From positions 1-43,865 of the forward strand of contig CAILMI010000042.1 of assembly GCA_903835255.1 (NCBI GenBank): DNA of 43,865 nt. Direction: 5' to 3'. The stretch comes from an uncultured Verrucomicrobia subdivision 3 bacterium (lineage in GTDB: Bacteria > Verrucomicrobiota > Verrucomicrobiia > Limisphaerales > UBA11358). The notes below the pieces were generated by a model, which worked only from the letters and a program-made list of their open reading frames with translations, made no database searches and was not told where the DNA came from. Numbering within the stretch: the stretch's first letter is position 1; each line of letters starts with the position of its first letter. A program made the translations under genes and the position numbers. This document shows positions 34,192-42,946 of the stretch, piece by piece.

Positions 34192-34221
34192 ACGAGGGTT
34201 GGATTCCCTTCACCCGCTCCA
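34192..34221 (+). repeat. att core copy E
   Basis: Matches the tRNA-Gly 3' end at 29 of 30 positions (TTGGATT in place of TTCGATT in the T loop). It is the last copy seen in this window. Confidence 0.92.
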
Positions 34222-34281
34222 ACTTTTTAAAACTTTAATTCACAAGGTGTTATAGCTTTTAAAGCTTTCTTCTAATTGGCT

Positions 34282-34303
34282 AGCGCTAAATCCCAGTGCT
34301 AAA
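34282..34303 (+). repeat. Paired repeats after core E
   Basis: AGCGCTAAA at 34282-34290 and AGTGCTAAA at 34295-34303, 13 bases apart, 61 bases after the core. They share GCTAA with the arm sites of cassette 4. This suggests another element starts here. Confidence 0.5.
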
Positions 34304-34703
34304 ACATCTGCCCATTTCAATCGTGTCCGGGGAAGCTGCTTTCCCAATTCGCCCGGTGATTTGTTGCACATCCAGATGCGGAATCGGGACAGTGCTGACA
34401 GGGCATGGAATTAATCCTTGTCCCGTCTTTGGCGCTGGGGGTTGAAAAAGTCCCTATGATTGGATGCGGGACAATGATCAAACCATTTTCCCACTTCATT
34501 TTCAGTATTCAAAAAGCCTCAATAAAAAAAGCACGAAACTATTGACTGACCCCTTTTCTGTTTTTTACAGGAAATTCATTTCCAGCTATTTGGCTTTTGG
34601 CTGCTGTTCCTATCTCACAATTGCCACGTGATTTATTTGCGGAAAAGCATGAAAACGAGTCTTAGGCTTCGGTGGCCACGGGTTGAAAAGTTATGAACTA
34701 AAT

Positions 34704-34724
34704 CGCATAATATTACATTATGCG
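34704..34724. promoter_or_regulatory. hipBA operator palindrome
   Basis: CGCATAAT and ATTATGCG flank a 5-base centre, about 50 bases before the hipB start. HipB proteins bind palindromes in their promoter, so this is the probable operator. Confidence 0.6.
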
Positions 34725-34772
34725 TTATTTCGAATATTGATTAATTATTGAAATTACCCCATAGTCAGATCT

Positions 34773-35012
34773 ATGAAGACCTTGATTCGAGATGCCCGCC
34801 AGCTTGGCAACTTGATTCGGCGCGCCCGCAAGCAGCAGTCGTTGAGTCAGAAGAGTCTTGGCGACCGTGCCGGACGGCGCCAGGAAACCATTTCGCTTTT
34901 GGAGAACGGTAATCCTGCGGCAAAAATTGCCACCGTACTTTCGGTTCTGGCTGCGCTCAATCTCGAGTTGCAGGCGGCTCCCCGCACCAAAGGGGAATAC
35001 CTTCCTGACTGA
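34773..35012 (+). CDS. hipB: HipB-like XRE antitoxin
   Basis: This 79-residue protein is one Cro/CI-type HTH domain: LGNLIRRARKQQSLSQKSLG then RQETISLLENGNPAAKIATV. It overlaps the hipA start by one base (TGATG), so the two are translationally coupled. It would bind HipA and repress the operon through the palindrome upstream. Confidence 0.9.
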   Translation: MKTLIRDARQLGNLIRRARKQQSLSQKSLGDRAGRRQETISLLENGNPAAKIATVLSVLAALNLELQAAPRTKGEYLPD

Positions 35013-36322
35013 TGCCGCGGTCACGTCAACACAAGCCGTTGCTGGTTCTTCTGAATCATCGTGTCGTGGGACGATTAGAAAAAGAATCCTCCGGAGCCAT
35101 TCATTTTCATTACGACGGGCGTTGGTTAGCAAAGGGCGATGCCATTCCGGTCTCATTGTCGTTACCGTTGCGTGAGGAGGCATATCGGGGCGAGCGGGTG
35201 ACGGCGGTCTTTGAGAACCTATTGCCGGACTCAGAGACGCTGCGACGGCGGATTGCAGAAAAAGTCGGGGCGCGCGGCTCTGACGCCTATAGCCTGCTTT
35301 CTGAAATTGGGCGGGATTGCGTGGGAGCACTGCAATTTATTCCGGCAGGGGAAGAGTCCCCAACGAAGAAACCTGGTATAGCGGGCAAGGAGGTCACTGA
35401 CCTGGAAATTGAGCAACTGCTCGCCAACTTGGCGCGGGCGCCGCTCGGTTTAGATCGAGAGCAGGATTTTCGTATCTCTGTCGCCGGCGCACAGGAAAAA
35501 ACGGCACTGCTCCGCTTCAAAGAGAAATGGCTGAAGCCGCTGGGCACCACGCCGACCACGCATATTCTGAAACCCCAGATTGGAGCACTGCCTAACGGGC
35601 TGGATTTATCCAACAGCGTGGAGAATGAATTTTACTGTCTCCGTCTCCTGGCTGAATTTGGCCTGCCCGTGGCTGCGGCAGAGATTAAAACATTTGAGAG
35701 CACAAAGACGTTGGTGGTCGAACGCTTTGACCGGAGATGGATTGATAAAAAACAATTGCTACGCCTGCCGCAGGAAGATTGCTGTCAGGCATTGGGCTGC
35801 CCCCCAAGCCGAAAATATCAAAGCGAAGGCGGCCCGGGCATCGTGGACATACTAAAACTGTTGAAGGCGGCGGATACGCCCGCCGAAGACCAGCACCTGT
35901 TTCTGAAATCGCAGATTATCTTCTGGTTGATGGGTGCGACGGATGGTCACGCCAAGAATGCCAGTATCTTTCTGGGACCGGAAGGCCGCTTTCAGTTAAC
36001 ACCGTTCTACGATGTGTTGTCGGCGCAACCGAGTTTGGACCGTCGCCAGATCGAGCGTAAACAGATGAAGCTGGCCATGTCAGTGGGAGATAGCCGGCAT
36101 TACCGCGTGGATGAAATTCGTGGCCGACATTTTGTGCAGACGGCGCTGCGAGGAGGCTTGTCGAGACGGGCAGCGGAAGAGACGCTGGATGCAGTGGCCG
36201 CAATGACTGCAGATGCGTTTGATTTGGTGGAGGCGCAACTTCCGGCTGGATTTCCTAGGAAGATTCATACCTCGATCAAAGCCGGAGCCTTGCAGCGGAT
36301 GAAACAGATGGGCGGGAAATGA
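35012..36322 (+). CDS. hipA: HipA-like serine/threonine kinase toxin
   Basis: The 436-residue length is typical. The N-terminal HipA couple domain (VVGRLEKESSGAIHFHYD, then LPLREEAYRG and FENLLPDSETLRRRIA) precedes the kinase part. The Gly-rich loop area FRISVAGAQEKTALL, the LVVERFDRRW strand, the catalytic ATDGHAKNASIFL and the DFG-equivalent TPFYDVLSAQ are all present, so the kinase looks functional. HipA kinases phosphorylate aminoacyl-tRNA synthetases and halt growth. It follows the last tRNA fragment of the array. Confidence 0.93.
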   Translation: MPRSRQHKPLLVLLNHRVVGRLEKESSGAIHFHYDGRWLAKGDAIPVSLSLPLREEAYRGERVTAVFENLLPDSETLRRRIAEKVGARGSDAYSLLSEIGRDCVGALQFIPAGEESPTKKPGIAGKEVTDLEIEQLLANLARAPLGLDREQDFRISVAGAQEKTALLRFKEKWLKPLGTTPTTHILKPQIGALPNGLDLSNSVENEFYCLRLLAEFGLPVAAAEIKTFESTKTLVVERFDRRWIDKKQLLRLPQEDCCQALGCPPSRKYQSEGGPGIVDILKLLKAADTPAEDQHLFLKSQIIFWLMGATDGHAKNASIFLGPEGRFQLTPFYDVLSAQPSLDRRQIERKQMKLAMSVGDSRHYRVDEIRGRHFVQTALRGGLSRRAAEETLDAVAAMTADAFDLVEAQLPAGFPRKIHTSIKAGALQRMKQMGGK

Positions 36323-36528
36323 TTGCAACCGGCCTCCGTCTGCGAGGGGTCTGAAAAATTGGTAGAGTGCCACTAACCCCCAAGATCCTTTGCGCCGCAG
36401 GGCGGTTGTCTGACCAGTTGACTTATTGTTGACTCAGGTCTTTGAATTCTCGCATGGAGTGACACCTTTTCTGCCTGGTGGCACCCCTTTTCGCCCGGTG
36501 GAAAAAAACCGCGCCAATCCAATGCGCT

Positions 36529-36574
36529 ACCCTCCCCCTCGCCGCCATGAAATGGGGTAGAGGGCCGGGGAGAG
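36529..36574 (+). repeat. Dispersed GC-rich repeat, copy 3
   Basis: CCCTCCCCCTCGCC, then GAAATGGGGTAGAGGG and GGGGAGAGG. The two ends are nearly complementary and could form a hairpin. Related to 15070-15096 and 25534-25570. Confidence 0.5.
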
Positions 36575-36617
36575 GTGTCGCTCCAGTAAATTCGCATATT
36601 TCGTGAAATTCGCGTCA

Positions 36618-36658
36618 AAGTCCCCTCCCAATTCGTGTCAATTCGTGCAATTCGTGTC
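36618..36658 (+). repeat. Left direct repeat flanking the McrB operon
   Basis: Begins AAGTCCCCTCCCA and continues with three ATTCGTG units. It aligns to 43433-43474 with four substitutions and one gap. A further ATTCG unit cluster lies just upstream (36591-36617). Confidence 0.65.
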
Positions 36659-36868
36659 TATGGCGGTGCCGTGGAACCCCTGTAATCCACGTCACATTTA
36701 AAAACTTGCCGCCGCCGTGCGACCTGACAACACTGCCCACCCGGAAATGAGACCCGAAACACTACAAATCTCCCCCATTACATCCAAGCGTTTAGCCCTC
36801 GGTTTCACCTTAAACCGAACAGGATACAAGCAGCGACAGTATTACCTAAGGGACAAATCAATAAACCC

Positions 36869-39800
36869 ATGAACAAAGAAACTGAAATCCTCAGCCAACT
36901 TAAGACTCGACTGCAGCAGCGTGTTTCTTGGAGTCAAAAAGTCGAAGAGTTGGTCGCCATCTACGGCCACTTGAATTCAGCCGATATCGCCAGTTTGGAC
37001 AATGAACAGCTTTGGAAGCTATGGACCGCCACCAAGTTTGCCGAGACCGGCACTCCCTCGCTTCCAAACCCAACCCCCGAACAGTGGCCCGGCATCCGCA
37101 AGATGACTCAGTTGCTGTGTGATCGGAAACTGCCCCTAGGCGAACGTTTCATTCAGACTCGACTGGTTTATCGGGATACTTTTTCGGCGGAACAGGTGCA
37201 GCTACCGGTAATTCTCCGAACTCTTCTGATTCTCGAAGCCGGATGCTTTGGGACGGTTGCTACCAAAAGTCATTTGGATCCGCTATTGAAGTGGGCGGGC
37301 AAGCCGGAAATGGATTATCGCAATCCAGGCTCAATCACGAGTGCTTTAGAAAATATCCAGGTAATTATCGAAGCTTGGTCTGCTAAGGTCGAATCCGCAT
37401 CTTCCGGCGACCGCGCCTGCATTCCCTGGCATCTCTGTAAAATAATTCAGGAAAATATGTCCACGCCCGAAGCCTCAACCGTGTTGTCAACCTTACCGCA
37501 AACCTTTGAAGCAATCCTTGATCAATATCTCACCGCCCGTACTTCTACTCCGTTCGCCGGCAATCACCCGGTCTGCCAGCTTTTTGAAGACCTAAAGTCA
37601 GCTTTTACTCAAATCCCCGCGATTCAAAACCGGCCCAACTTGCTCATAAAATGGAGCGCTGGCCAAGGAAACTGGTCGCGCGTGCCCTGGCTCGTCTTCA
37701 TGGATGGTCGCGAAACGACCAGCACGATGCGCGGCGTCTATTGTGTTTATCTTTTCCGCCAAGATATGTCGGGAGTTTACTTGACCTACAATCAGGGCGT
37801 AACTGATGTTTTAAACGACCTCGGACAAAAACAAGGCGAGGCTGCCTTGAGAAATCGCGCACGCACACTGCGACAGTCCATCGAGGCTTTGATTGACCAA
37901 GGATTCTCTTTGAAGGATACCATCGACCTTAAGGCGGACCGAGGTTTAGGTAGTAACTACGAAATATCCACCATCGCCGAAAAATTTTACGCCAAAAATA
38001 GCGTACCCACGGCCGCTGAACTTGTCGCTGATCTCGAGGCCGTCCTTCAAGCCTACGACCAATACCTTAAAAATCCCGTCTCCATCACTACCCAGCCCCT
38101 GGAGTCTAAAAATACCTCTTTTTGGATTTTTCAGGGTAACCCAAAACTCTTTAATATAGATAATTATGTGAAATCTCAGGACAATCTACTCTGGAGTGTG
38201 CGCCAACACGGCAGCGAAGTAAAAACCGGAGATCAAGTTCTGCTCTGGCGGGCGGGTGAACGTGCTGGCGTCATTGCCATTTGCACCGTCACGTCTCCTC
38301 CAGAAAACCAGCCGGATGATTCGGGCAATAATTGGCTCAAACCCAATGGCGGGTCAGATTTACGCTGCTCGCTTAAAGTAGAAGAAAGATTTGTCGACCG
38401 ACCAGTCCCACGTGAGCTCATCAAGTATACTCTGCCAGATCTGCAGATTATTAAAGCGGCTCAAGGCACAAACTTTTCTGTAACCAAAGAAGAATATTCT
38501 ACCATCCTCAAATTGCAGATCCCTACACCTGATGACAAAAGCTTCCCGGCTTTATTGCGGCGCTATTATGATGAGAAAATAATCTTCAATAGTTCCGCCC
38601 AAAAACAGCGCTATACCATCGCGAATTTTGATCTGGATGGCGTTGACGTAGAGCGGCTGGATGCCAGTGAGCCACAACGCATAACTTTTAAACAGAGTGA
38701 AAAACTCATTCAAAATATCATTTCAGCTGGCAGCTTGAATTTTATATCGCTCCATGGCACCGCCGCAGTTCGCAATACAATCCTCCAAGCCGAGCCGCTC
38801 GCGCTGACGGCCGATCAGAAAATTATTTTTTTAGCCGACAATCCGGCGCGGCTGAAAAACTTCCTAGAGGTACTCGACCATCTCCAGATGTCAAACCCCC
38901 TTTACAAACCCGCGATGCTTTTCTGCGTACTCGATGGCATCAATTCCGGCGAATTAAAAGAAAATCGCATCCCCTTTGATTGGATCGCACCCCGCTTTAT
39001 ACAGCTTTTGAAGTTGTTCGGCAAAGATGTAAATGAAACTCAGGCCGCCCACCCATTTTATCACCTGGCCAATGATCTGATCTGGCTCCACGCCATTTCG
39101 GATCCGAATAATATGATGCAAGACGGTGGCGATGGCCCAGCTGCCGCTCGCAAAAAAATAAATTACGCCCTGCTCAAAGAGACCTACTGGAATCTGTTAC
39201 AAGACCCCGCCAGCCGCCTTGTTGTCCATAACAAACTGGAGACCCTGCTTATGCCTACCCCTGAAGAGTTTTTGTTAGCCGCTGAAACTGCCATCAATGA
39301 AACCGGCTTCCAGCATCCGCCCGGCCTAGTCCGGCGCTTTCTCGCCGCCCTCGCCGCCAAGCCCTTTGTCATCTTCACTGGCAACTCCGGCACCGGCAAA
39401 ACCAAACTTGCCCAACTGCTCGCCCATTGGATGGCTGGCGATGCAGATGAGACCAAAAATCGCTATGCCGTGGTGCCTGTCGGTGCTGATTGGACCGATA
39501 ACCGCAACGTGGTCGGCTTCGTTAATCATCTGCGAAAGGACGATCATCAGAATCCTCTGTATCAATCCACCTCCGTCTTGGATTTGTTGCTCCGCGCCAC
39601 CGCCGACCCGGCGCGCCCTTATTTCCTTATCCTAGACGAAATGAATCTCTCCCATGTGGAACGCTATTTCTCCGATTTCCTCAGTGCCATGGAATCCAAA
39701 AAAACTATTCCGTTGCATAATGAAATCCAAACCCTACGTACTCCTTCCGGGGACATCGTTCCTCGTGGCCTTGCCTTTCCAGAAAATCTGTTTGTAATTG

Positions 39801-40453
39801 GCACGGTCAACGTGGATGAAACTACTTACATGTTTTCGCCAAAGGTGCTCGATCGCGCCAACGTCCTCGAGTTCCGTATTGGCGCCGAGCAGGCAAAAGC
39901 GTTCTTGTCCGGCTCCATTCTTCCGGTCAAGCCTGCGCCGCCGGCGCTGGGTATTCCCCTGACGTTTCTGAATCTGTCCCGTCGCGCTCGCGGTTTGGTC
40001 GAACCAACTCTAGCCTTACCCACAGAGGCCGCGTTGATTACCTGTCGCAAGAACCTGCAACATTTATTCGAATTGCTCCATGTTGCCCGCCTCGAGTTTG
40101 CGTTTCGCACCATTGCGGAAATTACCCGCTACCTCCAAGTGGATTTTCAATTGGCACCCGACAAAACTGCCTGGCTCCCAGAACTCTGTCTCGATGCTCA
40201 AATACTCCAGAAAATACTCCCTAAACTTTACGGTAGCCGTCGTCGCCTCGAAGCCATCTTGATTGCCCTCGCCACCTATTGCGAAAAACTCGATCTGAAC
40301 GCATCGCAAAAGCCACTCCAGCACGAAGCCGCCCTCAACAATTATCCCCCGGCCACGCCACCCAACGAGGTCGCATTCCCGCTGAGCCACACCAAGCTGC
40401 TCGAAATGCTCGAAGCCGTGCGACGCGACCAGTTTGTCAGCTTCATCCAGTAA
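36869..40453 (+). CDS. McrB-type AAA+ protein with DUF3578 and EVE domains
   Basis: This 1194-residue protein combines several parts. Residues ~1-200 are helical and unknown. Residues ~220-400 look like DUF3578/MrcB-N (NRPNLLIKWSAGQGNWSRVP, GVYCVYLFRQDMSGVYLTYN). Residues ~418-550 are an EVE domain, a modified-base reader (FWIFQGNPKLFNIDNY, then GDQVLLWRAGERAGVIAICT). Residues ~675-745 resemble the sulfur-binding domain of ScoMcrA-like proteins (YKPAMLFCVL, then HPFYHLANDLIWL); this is tentative. The McrB AAA+ domain has Walker A TGNSGTGKT (838-845), Walker B FLILDEMNLSHV (~919-930) and IGTVNVDETTYMFSPKVLDR. It probably recognises modified DNA and drives the nuclease encoded next, with no gap between the genes. 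Confidence 0.88.
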   Translation: MNKETEILSQLKTRLQQRVSWSQKVEELVAIYGHLNSADIASLDNEQLWKLWTATKFAETGTPSLPNPTPEQWPGIRKMTQLLCDRKLPLGERFIQTRLVYRDTFSAEQVQLPVILRTLLILEAGCFGTVATKSHLDPLLKWAGKPEMDYRNPGSITSALENIQVIIEAWSAKVESASSGDRACIPWHLCKIIQENMSTPEASTVLSTLPQTFEAILDQYLTARTSTPFAGNHPVCQLFEDLKSAFTQIPAIQNRPNLLIKWSAGQGNWSRVPWLVFMDGRETTSTMRGVYCVYLFRQDMSGVYLTYNQGVTDVLNDLGQKQGEAALRNRARTLRQSIEALIDQGFSLKDTIDLKADRGLGSNYEISTIAEKFYAKNSVPTAAELVADLEAVLQAYDQYLKNPVSITTQPLESKNTSFWIFQGNPKLFNIDNYVKSQDNLLWSVRQHGSEVKTGDQVLLWRAGERAGVIAICTVTSPPENQPDDSGNNWLKPNGGSDLRCSLKVEERFVDRPVPRELIKYTLPDLQIIKAAQGTNFSVTKEEYSTILKLQIPTPDDKSFPALLRRYYDEKIIFNSSAQKQRYTIANFDLDGVDVERLDASEPQRITFKQSEKLIQNIISAGSLNFISLHGTAAVRNTILQAEPLALTADQKIIFLADNPARLKNFLEVLDHLQMSNPLYKPAMLFCVLDGINSGELKENRIPFDWIAPRFIQLLKLFGKDVNETQAAHPFYHLANDLIWLHAISDPNNMMQDGGDGPAAARKKINYALLKETYWNLLQDPASRLVVHNKLETLLMPTPEEFLLAAETAINETGFQHPPGLVRRFLAALAAKPFVIFTGNSGTGKTKLAQLLAHWMAGDADETKNRYAVVPVGADWTDNRNVVGFVNHLRKDDHQNPLYQSTSVLDLLLRATADPARPYFLILDEMNLSHVERYFSDFLSAMESKKTIPLHNEIQTLRTPSGDIVPRGLAFPENLFVIGTVNVDETTYMFSPKVLDRANVLEFRIGAEQAKAFLSGSILPVKPAPPALGIPLTFLNLSRRARGLVEPTLALPTEAALITCRKNLQHLFELLHVARLEFAFRTIAEITRYLQVDFQLAPDKTAWLPELCLDAQILQKILPKLYGSRRRLEAILIALATYCEKLDLNASQKPLQHEAALNNYPPATPPNEVAFPLSHTKLLEMLEAVRRDQFVSFIQ

Positions 40454-42946
40454 ATGAATCGGCTCGCTTCCATCAAGATTCCGTTGACCGACGGCGTTCA
40501 ACTATTGCTGGCGCCTGCCGATGAAAAAGCGCCGGAATCGGGAATGCAACCGCTCCCGTTTTTACCGGCTGGTTGGGAAGGTAAATTAGGTAGTGCCGAT
40601 TCACCATTGGGTTATGACCCCGGTGCTGCCATTAATGGCATGCATCCCTTGGCTGTTATTGAAGTCGCTGCTTTCCACTGGGAACTTCTAATCGGTGCCC
40701 CTCTGGCCATCAATGACCTAGCCTTTCGTAGCAGCCTTTCTGGTTCATTGGCTCGAAACCAGTGGAATGAGCGTCGCACTTCGGGGCGAATCCATGGCGA
40801 CTTCCGTTTTACCATTTACCTCGGCGCGGCCTGGTTCGATCTCCTCCACCGAGACCAGCCCCTTGGTCGCCGTCTTTACTTTGAAGTTATCACCGAGAAA
40901 ATTGATTACGCGCAAGAATATCGTGCAATGGTGGAATCGATTGGAAACCGCTGCAGCCAACTCCTGTTGGATTGGGGCGCTCCCACCGCTCTCAATATCT
41001 CCGCTAACCCGGAAAAACGCAGCCAGACGCTGCTGGAGCAGTTTCTTTTTCTGCGCCATGTCTTAGGTCCCGACCGATTGGATCTCTATCTGGAAACGCT
41101 TTCCCGTCGCCCTCATTCCACCTTAAAACGCGAACGCGTTTGGCAACCGTCTGCCTTGGCCTCGCCGGCCGCTTTTGCTCGTGACCCACTTCGTTTCGGC
41201 CGACAATGGGAAGATGCCGGCCATGGCGGTGGAGTAATCGCGGGTTTTACGCCGCAGGAAATCCTGACGGAACGGAAATTCGATAGTTTCGATACGCCTC
41301 CTAATCGGTTCGTAAAATTCGCTCTCCAAAACTTTCGCGGCATTTGCGAGGATGTAATCAATTCACGCATTGCTAATCCCGATGGGCGGGTCCTGGTGCT
41401 CAATCGTGAGCGCGGAGCCGCCTGGCAGGAAGCTGTTCAGATGCGCGATACCCTAGATGCCTGTCTATCCAAACCCTTCTTCACTGAAATCGGCCCGCTC
41501 CGCCGCATCCCTTTTGAAAGTCAAGCTCTCCAGAAGCGCGAAGGCTATCGCGATATTCTTCATGCCTGGCTAATGATAGATGCCGCCGCCCAGATTGATT
41601 GGCCCGGCCGCAAAGACGCCTACGATGGCACCAATCGTGATGTCGCCACTCTGTATGAGTTCTGGCTTTATTTCGTCCTGATCGACATGTTCCATAAGAA
41701 TCTTGGCATGACCTGGCTTCGTGATGATGAAGCTGCGGATGCCAGGGCGCTTCCTTTTTGCTGCAAACCGACCGATGGAGGTATGCGGATTAATCTCAAA
41801 CGTGGATCAAAATCATACTGCCGTTTCCGCTGGGAACAAGCGGGCCAGCAACTCCTGGTTCACTTTTTCTATAACCGCGAATTTCGCCCACAATCCGGTA
41901 TCTTGGAAGACGGTTCCTACAGCAAAAGCTTTCGTCCCGATTATACGGTCGTCATCTTGCCTACCTATGAGGGCTATGATTGGCAGAAGGCGGAACAGCA
42001 GGCAGAAAAAGCCGGAACCATTTCCTATCTCCACTTCGACGCCAAGTATCGCATCGATCGCCTCAAGGATCTTTTTGGCGCTTCTGAAGACACAGACGCC
42101 GACCGCCAGGAAGCCAAGTCCACCGGCACCGTTAAGAATGCCGATCTCTATAAAATGCATACCTACAACGAAGCCATCCGCCGCACGGTGGGCTCGTTTG
42201 TGCTTTATCCTGGTACCGATGTTCGGCCCGACTACAAGGACACCGGCAACGATCGTAATGTTTATCGCCGTTACCACGAAATTATTCCCGGGATTGGCGC
42301 CTTCGCCCTCAAACCCAAGGCGAACAATGGCAATCACGAAGCCCTCGGATTGGAATCTTTGCAACGATTCTTTCAAGACTTCCTAAAACACCAAGCCAGC
42401 AAATTCACCCAAAGCCACCGCATCAATTATTGGACTCACGACACAATCCGTGAGCAACCTCTCGCCGCCGCGGCCAGTTTGCCCGAATTTCCCGTAAGGA
42501 CCCAGCCACCCCAAGACACCCAGGTGTTGCTCGGTTTTGTCCGCGATGATCAGGGCGCTGAAGCGTGCCGTCAGGCTGCCGTATTTTTCTGCCACGCAGT
42601 CGAATGGAAAAATCAGGGTGCGAACGAATCTGGCGAACCCACTAATTTACAGTTCGATCCCTTTCGTTCCGATTTTTTCGCCGCTTATCACGCGGGCAAA
42701 ACTTCCAGCTGGATAGCCAAAGTGGAGGCGGTAAAGTTGGTGTCGGCAAAAGAGCGCGCCGACGAGATCCAAAAGCCGATTGAAATAATGAAGGCCGCTT
42801 ATTACTACCGCTTCCAGCTTGGGGCAATTCAGGAAACCGCCCCCCGCGAAGTATCCGCTCTCATCCACCGTCGCCCCGGCAAACCCATTGCGCGTACGCT
42901 TAGTGATTTTGCCTCCTGCCCGGTCATTCCCACCGCTCGCCCATGA
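40454..42946 (+). CDS. DUF2357 PD-(D/E)XK nuclease, McrC-like partner
   Basis: The 830-residue protein has a DUF2357-type N-terminal half and a restriction-endonuclease core. Nuclease motifs: Glu in LYEFWLYFVL (~402), Asp in SFRPDYTVVI (~496), and the D-A-K of YLHFDAKYRID (~529-531), followed by the helix KMHTYNEAIRR typical of the family. The last 180 residues form an extra region (VLLGFVRDDQGAEACRQAA) of unknown role. It starts right after the McrB stop (TAAATG) and its own stop overlaps the HIT gene (ATGA). It would cut DNA recognised by the ATPase partner, taking the place of McrC. Confidence 0.88.
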   Translation: MNRLASIKIPLTDGVQLLLAPADEKAPESGMQPLPFLPAGWEGKLGSADSPLGYDPGAAINGMHPLAVIEVAAFHWELLIGAPLAINDLAFRSSLSGSLARNQWNERRTSGRIHGDFRFTIYLGAAWFDLLHRDQPLGRRLYFEVITEKIDYAQEYRAMVESIGNRCSQLLLDWGAPTALNISANPEKRSQTLLEQFLFLRHVLGPDRLDLYLETLSRRPHSTLKRERVWQPSALASPAAFARDPLRFGRQWEDAGHGGGVIAGFTPQEILTERKFDSFDTPPNRFVKFALQNFRGICEDVINSRIANPDGRVLVLNRERGAAWQEAVQMRDTLDACLSKPFFTEIGPLRRIPFESQALQKREGYRDILHAWLMIDAAAQIDWPGRKDAYDGTNRDVATLYEFWLYFVLIDMFHKNLGMTWLRDDEAADARALPFCCKPTDGGMRINLKRGSKSYCRFRWEQAGQQLLVHFFYNREFRPQSGILEDGSYSKSFRPDYTVVILPTYEGYDWQKAEQQAEKAGTISYLHFDAKYRIDRLKDLFGASEDTDADRQEAKSTGTVKNADLYKMHTYNEAIRRTVGSFVLYPGTDVRPDYKDTGNDRNVYRRYHEIIPGIGAFALKPKANNGNHEALGLESLQRFFQDFLKHQASKFTQSHRINYWTHDTIREQPLAAAASLPEFPVRTQPPQDTQVLLGFVRDDQGAEACRQAAVFFCHAVEWKNQGANESGEPTNLQFDPFRSDFFAAYHAGKTSSWIAKVEAVKLVSAKERADEIQKPIEIMKAAYYYRFQLGAIQETAPREVSALIHRRPGKPIARTLSDFASCPVIPTARP

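Larger units (their letters stand above)
32565..34221. mobile_element. Cassette 4: single DUF4143 gene between tRNA-Gly core copies (1.66 kb)
   Basis: The block is bounded by core copies D and E and contains one gene on the minus strand. Left end related to element 1 (27 of 28 bases, then weaker similarity through the arm sites); right end related to cassette 3. No recombinase. I infer that it was moved by an integrase acting in trans. Confidence 0.72.
34222..34772. other. Spacer after core E with element-like left end
   Basis: No gene. Paired repeats (34282-34303) stand in the arm-site position. A palindrome before hipB is at 34704-34724. Confidence 0.5.
36323..36868. other. Spacer with dispersed repeats, no gene
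   Basis: Holds the GC-rich repeat copy 3 (36529-36574), ATTCG-type repeats (36591-36658) and a small hairpin CGGTTT/AAACCG near 36800. Promoter of the following operon must be here but I see no clear one. Confidence 0.5.

Noticed and set aside
9439-34221. The spaced tRNA-end repeats as a CRISPR array or integron
   Set aside because: Spacing is 1.7-16 kb, units are whole genes, and no cas genes or integron-type integrase and attC folds are seen; the repeats are exactly the tRNA 3' end.
36373-36618. An 81-codon minus-strand frame in the spacer before the McrB gene
   Set aside because: It is built mainly from the dispersed GC-rich repeat and has no ribosome-binding site or recognisable content.
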